Shown: piece after piece, positions 1 to 4,650 of the stretch | How the letters are laid out: each line of letters opens with the position of its first letter | How positions within the stretch are numbered: position 1 is the first letter of the stretch | From: Terriglobia bacterium | GTDB taxonomy: Bacteria; Acidobacteriota; Terriglobia; UBA7540 | NCBI GenBank assembly: GCA_030042795.1 | Contig: JASHYZ010000184.1 | Span: 1 to 6,436 of the forward strand | Length of the DNA stretch: 6,436 bases | Direction: 5' to 3' | Made by a program: the position numbers and the translations under genes | Notes under the pieces: model-generated | What the model saw: the letters and a program-made list of their open reading frames with translations, nothing else | What the model was told of the DNA's origin: nothing | Database searches by the model: none

Positions 1-335
1 TAGAGACTCTGACCACCCAATTCCCACCTCCGCCTCTCTTCTACCGCGATGCTGTTCTCCGCCAACCAAGCTTCCCAGCGCGTCAATTCCGCAGCAGGGA
101 TCGCGAATGCGAGATGGAGTTCACCGTCGCCGTCGTGTGGCGACTGAATCGTACGCGAGCCGCCCTTCTTGAACAACAGCAACACCTGGCGGTTACCTGC
201 TTGCATCGCGCAACCCCGTCCTCCGAAATCGCTGATGACCCGAAACCCGAAGATCCTCTCGTAAAACTGAGCCGAACTGGCCACATCAGCGACATACAAA
301 GCGGACTCCAGGACTCCTTCGGTTTTCGGATGCAT
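1..335 (-). CDS. VOC family protein (glyoxalase/bleomycin-resistance fold), 3' end cut by window edge
   Basis: About 111 residues are visible, starting MHPKTEGVLESALYVADV and still open at the left edge; the family is usually 120-160 residues, so only the end is missing. The start ATG (335-333) has a good ribosome site, AGGAGAG at 347-341, five bases upstream. The N-terminal beta-alpha-beta unit is characteristic: a beta strand with 'ALYVADV', a helix with 'SAQFYERIFGF', then strands with 'CAMQAGNRQVLLLF'. A second module begins at 'GELHLAFAIP', whose His sits where many VOC enzymes place a metal ligand, followed by an amphipathic helix 'ELTRWEAWLAENSI'. The family includes metal-dependent glyoxalases, dioxygenases, fosfomycin-modifying enzymes and drug-binding proteins; substrate cannot be told here. 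It has no signal peptide, so it is cytoplasmic. It lies 161 bases downstream of the isomerase gene on the same strand. Longer frames overlapping it on both strands show no family features. Confidence 0.85.
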   Translation of the reverse strand, partial: MHPKTEGVLESALYVADVASSAQFYERIFGFRVISDFGGRGCAMQAGNRQVLLLFKKGGSRTIQSPHDGDGELHLAFAIPAAELTRWEAWLAENSIAVEERRRWELGGQSL

Positions 336-496
336 GGCGACTCTCCTGCAAGCCCGATCTCAGACTTTACCCACCAAATGGAGATGCCTGGGCAAATCAC
401 AGCGCACTCTCCAATAACCCGTTTATGGAGCAGTGGCGATCCATTCCTGACCAATCCGACCACATCCGCGCTATGGGCGTTATGTAACAAATCCCT

Positions 497-1422
497 TCAA
501 CCCTGCGCAATCAGGTTTTCGAGGTAACTTTTATCTTTTTGGATATCGTGGTCGCGCTCGGGCCCCCGTGTTACAGCCTCAATGGTTACCGGGCCGTCAT
601 ATCCAATTTCTTTCAAGCGCCGGATGAGGAGTGGCCAGTCCACTTTATTGGGTTCGTGAGCCGGAACCTGCTTGCCTATATAGCGGGGGTCAGTGGGATA
701 AAAGCCTCCCTTGGCATGGACGGCGTGCAGGTACTTTCCCAAAACGTCGAGCGCGTCCACCGGGTTGCCTTTGCCGTAAAGGACCAGGTTGGCCGCATCC
801 AAACAAATACGCACGTTGTCCACGCCAGCGTCCTGAATTGTCCTTAACAGGGTAATGGGAGTCTCCTGCCCGGTCTCGTTGAAGAACACCTGGCCGTTAC
901 CCCGGCAGTGGCTGGCGATCTCGCGCACTGCCTCCACCGTTGGCTTGTACAACGGGTCGCTGGGAACTTCCGGAATAAAGCCCCACTGGTTGAACACAGC
1001 CGGGATGCCCGCTAACCTCGCGAAATCGGAGGCTCTTTTCAGATGGTCAATTCTTTCTCGCCGATACCGGGTGGGGACCAGCCCGCTGATGAGTGGGCCC
1101 TGGACCAAATCGTAATGTTCCCTCCGGGTCCCGACGAGATGAAAACCGTGGCTTCAACTTCGTAGCGGTCGAGGGCGCTTCGCAGCCGAGGGGCCATGTC
1201 GTCGGAGAACTCCCGCATTGACACGTGCGCGGTGGGCAAGCCGAGTTCGCAGACATGGGCGATGACTTGTTCCAGGTTGTCCCAAGCGCCGGCCAGCAGG
1301 CCCAGGCGAAAGGCGTCTTTCGGAGGATCGACCGGAGCGCCGGCGAAAAGCTGTCCGGCAACTGCCCCCGCCGCTGCCGCTGTCGCGAACTGGAAAAATC
1401 CTCGCCGGTCATAAACCTGCAT
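497..1422 (-). CDS. Tat-exported sugar phosphate isomerase/epimerase-like TIM-barrel protein, broken by a one-base frameshift
   Basis: Two frames together make one protein of the xylose-isomerase-like TIM-barrel family (PF01261 type): 1422 to about 1120 encodes the N-terminal third, and about 1122 to 497 the rest. Restoring one base at 1120-1122 gives 308 residues, the usual family length. The start ATG (1422) has AAGGAGG at 1434-1428, five bases upstream. The N-terminus MQVYDRRGFFQFATAAAAGA is a twin-arginine signal (RRGFF plus an Ala-rich core), so the product is exported folded. Counted on the repaired protein, likely metal/catalytic residues are Glu183 (NETGQE), Asp209 (CLDAAN), His236 (AVHAK) and Glu282 (VTIEA). 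Relatives often read HAKDG and a GEGKVD-like loop where this has HAKGG and HEPNKVD, so substrate may differ (recalled, not aligned). Without repair, the distal part could start only at a TTG (1108) without a ribosome site. The role is probably on keto-sugars, fitting the DUF1080 gene upstream. Confidence 0.85.
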
Positions 1423-1871
1423 TACTGCCTCCTTGTTCAGCTTCGGCTATTCCCATGCCCGCAATATCCGCGAGGTTTTCAATCCGTACCGGCTTCGCGA
1501 AGTTGGCCTGAATGCCGCATTGCTCCTATCTCAAGAGGTGGAGACTTCCGTTCAATAAGGTTACCAAGAACGGCACCTGGTCGGCCGCAAGAGGCATCCG
1601 AATTGCGCGAACCGCGGTCAAGACGCCTGTTCTTGGGTCCCCGGTCGGCAAACCGGAACTAGCTCGAAGGTTCCGAGTTGTCTGCAACCTAAGCACAGCC
1701 GTCAGGTATGAGAGCACGGACCAATCAACGGGTTGTCGGCGATGGGTCAGGGAGTTAAGCGGCGCCGTCAAGGCAACGTGGCTCCGGCGTATCAACTCAC
1801 GACGAGAAACTCGTCTCTTTGCATAAGAGCCTCCCCTGGACTTGAGTTGAGCCGAAGCAATTTCGAGACGA
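1423..1871. other. 450-base stretch with no recognisable gene
   Basis: This lies between the stop of the DUF1080 hydrolase and the start of the isomerase, both on the minus strand. The longest frames (1526-1795 minus, starting at TTG, and 1512-1826 plus) have no ribosome site and no family features. Bases 1415-1558 are open on the plus strand and the opposite strand is open over about 1411-1523; both read protein-like but lack a start, so they may be decayed gene remnants or chance. Visible structure: the isomerase ribosome site (1428-1434), a perfect 10-base palindrome CTTCGCGAAG at 1493-1502, a short CCGGT/ACCGG hairpin near 1640-1655, and the nested hairpins at 1792-1850. The gap is long for one operon, so the isomerase may have its own promoter here, but no convincing -35/-10 pair was seen. 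Confidence 0.5.
1792..1850. repeat. Nested inverted repeats (possible three-way junction) after the hydrolase gene
   Basis: TCAACTCA at 1792-1799 pairs perfectly with TGAGTTGA at 1843-1850. Inside this outer stem are GACGAG/CTCGTC (1801-1806 with 1810-1815, AAA loop) and CTCTT/AAGAG (1815-1819 with 1825-1829, TGCAT loop); the two inner hairpins share one base. The element begins 22 bases downstream of the hydrolase stop codon in the minus direction. It could protect or end that transcript, but no T-run follows on the minus strand, so it is not a standard intrinsic terminator. On the plus strand the first hairpin is followed by TCTTT, but no plus-strand gene lies upstream. Confidence 0.35.
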
Positions 1872-2852
1872 CTATTCGGCCAGCGTGATCACGATATTTC
1901 GAAACGCCACCCGGCCGACCTCGGTGCCCTGAAGGTAAATCGGACCCGATAACCCTTCATGGCTGTCGAGCGCACCACCGGTTATGCCCGGAATCTCCTT
2001 ACCATCGATCACTGTTTCCCCATTGTGAACCACAGTGACGGTTCGCCCCACCAGCGTGATGTCGTAGGTATGCCACACGTCCGCCGTGCGTGGCACTGGA
2101 GGCTCCGGTGTGAGGAATCCGTAAACCGCACCCATGCTCCGGTTAGGAGCTTCCGGGGTCGAGCTGGTTTCGATCTGCACCTCGTAGCGGCCTCGAAGAA
2201 AAACACCACTATTGGCCTGGGGACCGGGGTTGAATTCAACGTGCAGCTTAAAATCCCTGAATTTGGAGGTGGAAATGAGCTTAGATCCCTCCCCATTCTT
2301 CACCAGCGTGCCGTCCTGGACGCTCCAGATCCCTCCATGACCAGGGTCGGCAAACTTCCAGCCGGTAAGGTCCTTGCCGTCGAACAACGGGATCGGTTTG
2401 CCCCATTGAGGCGCGCTCTTCGCTTCAAGGGCTGGCGCTCTCTGGCCCGTCCATGCCCAGGAAACGCCCTTGGGACTTGTGGCGGTGCCCGCGAGCCGGC
2501 CGGCGGCCAGCCTTCCCTTGAACAGCGTGCCCTCATCGAAACCTACGTCTGTGGGCGCGGTGAATTCGATTTCCCCGTCCTTGATTTGAACCTTGCCTGT
2601 GGGAGTCGCATGGGCCCAGAATCCCGTCATCAAACCTTCCACCCCGCCGCCCCGCTCAGACAACTCAATCCAGGAAGGGCGCTCCTGGGTGGGCGTCTTT
2701 ACGGTCAAATCCCAGCGCCCCAGGAACGGCTTGATCGAGCTGGATTGTCCGGAAGACGAAACGGCTTGAGCTTCCGCTCTTTCGCCACGCAAATAGGGGG
2801 TGAGCAACACCGCGAAAAAGAGAAGAAAACACAACCTCCGCTGCCCTATCAT
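1872..2852 (-). CDS. Secreted 3-keto-disaccharide hydrolase (DUF1080 family)
   Basis: The protein has 326 residues. I chose ATG 2852 because AAGGAGG (2864-2858) lies five bases upstream and a Sec signal peptide follows at once: MIGQRR, hydrophobic residues 7-20, and a likely AEA cleavage near 28; an upstream in-frame start at 2891 lacks both. Residues about 41-140 form a beta-rich module (FLGRWDLTV, SWIELSERGGGVEGLM, GEIEFTAP, LFKGRL, AWTGQRAP) resembling a lipocalin-like 'total cost of conversion' domain; this is an inference. Residues about 150-325 are the DUF1080/3-keto-disaccharide hydrolase concanavalin-like fold (PF06439): LFDGKDLTGWK, KLHVEFNPG, NSGVFLRGRYEVQI, WHTYDITLVG, GPIYLQG and VAFRNIVI. 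Characterised members split or eliminate 3-keto-glucosides after a dehydrogenase has oxidised C3. The product acts in the periplasm or outside. Its TGA-containing start (ATGATA) overlaps the stop of an upstream open frame, suggesting translational coupling or a recent join. A 322-residue frame on the other strand is only its shadow. Confidence 0.9.
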   Translation of the reverse strand: MIGQRRLCFLLFFAVLLTPYLRGERAEAQAVSSSGQSSSIKPFLGRWDLTVKTPTQERPSWIELSERGGGVEGLMTGFWAHATPTGKVQIKDGEIEFTAPTDVGFDEGTLFKGRLAAGRLAGTATSPKGVSWAWTGQRAPALEAKSAPQWGKPIPLFDGKDLTGWKFADPGHGGIWSVQDGTLVKNGEGSKLISTSKFRDFKLHVEFNPGPQANSGVFLRGRYEVQIETSSTPEAPNRSMGAVYGFLTPEPPVPRTADVWHTYDITLVGRTVTVVHNGETVIDGKEIPGITGGALDSHEGLSGPIYLQGTEVGRVAFRNIVITLAE

Positions 2853-2986
2853 CTCAACCTCCTTAATCCGAAGAAGACGCAAATCGCGCAATACAGAACC
2901 AGTAGTGCTAAGCGCTCTCCCAGATAGCTGTTGTACACCGGGCCGCGCTCGTCTTCAACTGGGCCTGGAAATCCGGCAACGCGGGA
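2849..2986 (-). pseudogene. Unidentified small membrane protein or C-terminal transmembrane tail of a decayed gene
   Basis: Just upstream of the hydrolase the minus strand is open for 45 codons after a stop at 2989-2987. It ends ERGPVYNSYLGERLALLVLY then CAICVFFGLRRLR and a TGA sharing bases with the hydrolase ATG (ATGA overlap). The end is a convincing single membrane helix (LALLVLYCAICVFFGL) capped by positive residues, with G/C-rich third codon positions. It has no ATG; a GTG at codon 17 would give only 29 residues with no clear ribosome site. The next frame upstream (about 3000-2955) also looks coding (DPALPDFQAQLKT) and would join this one if a base were missing near 2955-2965. I read it as the remnant of a larger membrane protein, or one whose frame is broken by sequence error. 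The family is not recognised; a real small membrane protein remains possible. Confidence 0.4.
2858..2864 (-). promoter_or_regulatory. Ribosome binding site that decides the hydrolase start
   Basis: AAGGAGG on the minus strand matches the Shine-Dalgarno consensus fully and ends five bases before ATG 2852. It picks this start over the in-frame codon at 2891, which would put 13 extra polar residues before the signal peptide. Confidence 0.8.
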
Positions 2987-3123
2987 TCAGCACGAGGCCC
3001 GACCCGGCAGATGCGCAGGCCGGATCGATTGGATGTGGCGCTTGCCGCCCAGCACTGAGTATTTTGGATTCAGCCCGCGCGATCCTGTAAATGAGAGCGA
3101 ATCGGCCCAACTTCTGGATCGTC

Positions 3124-3180
3124 GGGCGCACGGAGAATGCCCGCGACCACGCCGCCCTTCTGACATTCTCCGTGTGGCCC
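3124..3180. repeat. Interrupted inverted repeat upstream of the HAD gene
   Basis: CACGGAGAATG (3129-3139) is the exact reverse complement of CATTCTCCGTG (3164-3174). Beyond a small mismatch, GGGC (3124-3127) pairs with GCCC (3177-3180), giving 15 paired positions around a 24-base loop. No T-run follows on either strand, so it is not an intrinsic terminator. It ends 44 bases before the HAD start, which fits an operator for a dimeric regulator or a structured leader. Confidence 0.6.
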
Positions 3181-3188
3181 GCAATACA
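3160..3188 (+). promoter_or_regulatory. Weak candidate promoter for the HAD gene
   Basis: CTGACA (3160-3165, five of six matches to TTGACA) is followed after 17 bases by AATACA (3183-3188, only three of six to TATAAT). The -35 box overlaps the right arm of the inverted repeat, so a protein bound there would block it. The -10 match is poor and this may be chance. Confidence 0.2.
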
Positions 3189-3224
3189 GACAGGGGAACA
3201 TCGGCGAGGTAAGCTGTAGCTACG

Positions 3225-3842
3225 ATGGCGCATCATTCTGTCGCAATCTTCGATCTTGGTGGCGTGGTGATCGATTGGAATCCGCGTTACCTGTACCGTA
3301 AGCTGTTCAATGGCAACGAAACAGCGATGGAATGCTTCCTCTCTACCGTTTGTACGTCGTCGTGGAACCTGCAGCAAGACGCCGGGCGATCGTTTGCCGA
3401 TGGTTGCGATTCCCTTAAGCGACTTCACCCCGACAAGGCGGAGCTAATTGATGCCTGGTTCCAGCGATACGAGGAAATGCTGGGGGGAGAGATCCCGGGC
3501 ACAGTCGATATTCTCAGAGAATTGCGGTCGCGGGGTGTGCCTATCTATGCCCTTAGCAACTGGTCGGCAGAGACGTTCCCCATTGCTGTCAATCGATTCG
3601 AATGTCTGAGCTGGTTTAACGGAGTGTTGCTTTCTGGAGAAGTGCGGTTGTTGAAGCCAGACCGGCGCATTTTTGAGCTTTTCCTCGACACCTTTCGAAT
3701 CGAGCCGGGTCGTGCTATTTACATTGACGACCGCAGCGAGAACGTCGAAGCCGCCGTCGAACTTGGTATGTGCGGCACCGCGTTCAGAGATTCTCGTGAA
3801 CTTCGAGCGGAATTGATACGAGCGGGATTGATTGTCGATTGA
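3225..3842 (+). CDS. HAD-family phosphatase (YihX-like, DLGGV type)
   Basis: The protein has 205 residues with all four haloacid dehalogenase motifs. Motif I is FDLGGVVIDWN with the nucleophile Asp10; the usual second Asp is Gly12, as in the YihX-like group that cleaves sugar phosphates. Motif II is Ser111 (YALSNWS), motif III Lys144 (RLLKPDRRIF), and motif IV Asp168-Asp169 (AIYIDDRSENV). An alpha-helical cap lies between motifs I and II (about residues 20-85), typical of subfamily IA. The protein is cytoplasmic, without signal peptide. The ATG is right because motif I starts at the usual distance; ribosome pairing is weak (GCGAGG at 3204-3209, 15 bases away). It is monocistronic as far as seen: the spacer upstream is divergent and the next plus-strand sequence is gene debris. 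Substrate is unknown; glucose-1-phosphate-like sugar phosphates are a reasonable guess from the family. Confidence 0.9.
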   Translation: MAHHSVAIFDLGGVVIDWNPRYLYRKLFNGNETAMECFLSTVCTSSWNLQQDAGRSFADGCDSLKRLHPDKAELIDAWFQRYEEMLGGEIPGTVDILRELRSRGVPIYALSNWSAETFPIAVNRFECLSWFNGVLLSGEVRLLKPDRRIFELFLDTFRIEPGRAIYIDDRSENVEAAVELGMCGTAFRDSRELRAELIRAGLIVD

Positions 3843-3963
3843 TGCCGGGCGCGCCGCTGGACAGTTTATCTTCGGCACGCGAGTGCAGTCTGGTGCGCGA
3901 CGACAGTCAACGTAAGGCAATCTGGATGAAACGGCGGCTGGTGTGAAGGGATTTCGCGACTAA

Positions 3964-4143
3964 CATCCGGACGGGACGACTCCCATTGCAGCGTTCCCGA
4001 TCGCCGACAACCTCTACTACGCGGGGAGCCGCGATCTCGCTCCTTACCTGATCGTGACGCCGTCGGGAGACCTGCTGATCAATTCCGATCTCGCGGGCCG
4101 CGGCGCCCGGCTCCGGGGATACCAGCGAATTCGGGCCGCGCTG
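3964..4143 (+). pseudogene. N-terminal fragment of a metallo-beta-lactamase-fold hydrolase (subclass B3-like)
   Basis: After a TAA at 3961-3963 the plus strand reads FPIADNLYYAGSRDLAPYLI then VTPSGDLLINSDL and continues to RIRAAL near 4140. This is the first beta-hairpin region of B3-like metallo-beta-lactamase-fold proteins (pattern ...NLYYVG...SYLI.TP.G.ILI...L). The family continues with a zinc-binding HxHxDH motif about 25-35 residues later; here similarity stops and the next bases are the antisense end of a recombinase gene, so all metal ligands are missing and the fragment cannot be an enzyme. The 5' side also seems broken: an ATG at 3926 (AAGG at 3914-3917) gives MKRRLV, like the first residues of a signal peptide, then stops at 3944. 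Family membership is a reading of motifs; enzyme activity of the parent (beta-lactamase or another hydrolase) is unknown. Confidence 0.75.
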
Positions 4144-4151
4144 TCGGTTTG

Positions 4152-4340
4152 TCAGCGTCGGCGCCTGAAGACGAGACGGTTAACGGCTTGCTGTCGGAGT
4201 TGGTTGGAAACACCGAGGTATCGCTGTGTAGTCTTGATGTTCCTGTGGCCGGCTAAAGCCTGCACATTGGCGATATCGCAACCGGATTGGAGCAGACGCG
4301 TGAGAAATGTGGCGCGAAACTTATGCGGGTGGGCCTTATC
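4152..4340 (-). pseudogene. C-terminal fragment of a tyrosine recombinase/phage-type integrase
   Basis: The minus strand encodes 62 residues and a TGA: DKAHPHKFRATFLTRLLQSG, CDIANVQALAGHRNIKTTQR, then YLGVSNQLRQQ and a basic tail. It has the conserved C-terminal signatures of tyrosine recombinases: HxxR (HKFR), then LAGH, then TTxRY with the nucleophilic Tyr. The first catalytic Arg, the core domain and the DNA-binding arm are missing; upstream of about 4340 the frame stays open to 4565 but is antisense to an enolase-type tail. It is therefore a remnant and cannot recombine DNA. Its natural stop lies about 10 bases from the break in the metallo-beta-lactamase fragment, as expected if the integrase gene stood at the end of an inserted element. 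Confidence 0.85.
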
Positions 4341-4504
4341 CCCTGGAGTCGTTCGCGAACCCCGAGCGCGATCCCCTGTGGTTCGAACTCTACACCCACA
4401 GGCCCAGGATCGAGAACAGCGTGCTTTATCTGGACGACACCCCGGGCTTGGGCGTCGAGCTTGACCAGAAAACGCTCGACCGATATGGCACCAAGTTGCT
4501 GTAA
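4334..4504 (+). pseudogene. C-terminal tail of an enolase-superfamily (mandelate racemase-like) enzyme
   Basis: The plus strand encodes about 56 residues and a TAA: PYPLESFANPERDPLWFELY, THRPRIENSVLYLDDTPGLG, VELDQKTLDRYGTKLL. It matches the C-terminal end of mandelate racemase/muconate lactonising enzymes, where 'NP.RDPLW..LY...P.I..G.I.LPD.PGLGVELD' closes the barrel and capping domain. The catalytic Lys, metal-binding Asp/Glu and general base lie further upstream and are absent. The frame runs back to an ATG at 4307, but those first codons are antisense to the integrase fragment, so this is no real start. It is a non-functional remnant; the parent would have been a sugar-acid dehydratase or racemase, which fits the sugar theme only loosely. 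Confidence 0.75.
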
Positions 4505-4650
4505 AGCGCCGTTGCCCGAGGACAGTGTCTGTGGGAGTCCGTGCGACGCAGCGACACATGTTCAATTAGAGTCGACGGGTGTAACTGGTGAGCGTGCGGT
4601 CGCGGGGTCAAGGGCGGTCCGGCGTTAGAGAGGCCAAATTCAGAAACCCG

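Larger units (their letters stand above)
2853..3224. other. Divergent spacer between hydrolase (-) and HAD phosphatase (+)
   Basis: These 372 bases separate two genes that point away from each other, so control signals for both are expected. They hold the membrane-tail frame (2849-2986), the strong inverted repeat (3124-3180) and a weak plus-strand promoter match. On the minus strand, 3201-3070 can encode 43 residues beginning MFPCLYCGPHGEC, with three cysteines and plausible codon use, but it has no ribosome site and crosses both arms of the inverted repeat. No full-length gene was recognised. Confidence 0.45.

Noticed and set aside
497..1422. Programmed ribosomal frameshifting in the isomerase
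   Set aside because: The site lacks a slippery heptamer or a clear downstream structure, and a matching one-base loss occurs in an unrelated gene, so error or mutation is simpler.
1526..1795. 89-codon minus-strand frame in the long gap
   Set aside because: It starts at TTG without a ribosome site and matches no family I know; not enough to call a gene.
1801..1820. GACGAG hairpin plus TCTTT as an intrinsic terminator on the plus strand
   Set aside because: The stem is short, the T-run is interrupted, and no plus-strand gene lies upstream.
1959..2927. 322-codon open frame on the plus strand
   Set aside because: It is antisense to the DUF1080 hydrolase, which has a signal peptide, a ribosome site and family motifs; the plus frame shows none.
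3070..3201. 43-residue Cys-rich minus-strand frame (MFPCLYCGPHGEC...)
   Set aside because: It has no ribosome site and crosses the inverted repeat; two CxxC-like cysteine spacings in a short frame can be chance.
2955..3428. 157-codon open frame on the minus strand
   Set aside because: It overlaps the N-terminal motif I region of the HAD phosphatase in antisense and has an Arg-rich composition typical of shadow frames.
3444..3920. 158-codon open frame on the minus strand
   Set aside because: It is antisense to the HAD catalytic motifs, with no recognisable features.
4307..4333. ATG 4307 as a true start for the enolase-like tail
   Set aside because: These codons are antisense to the recombinase HxxR region, so family similarity begins only after about 4334.
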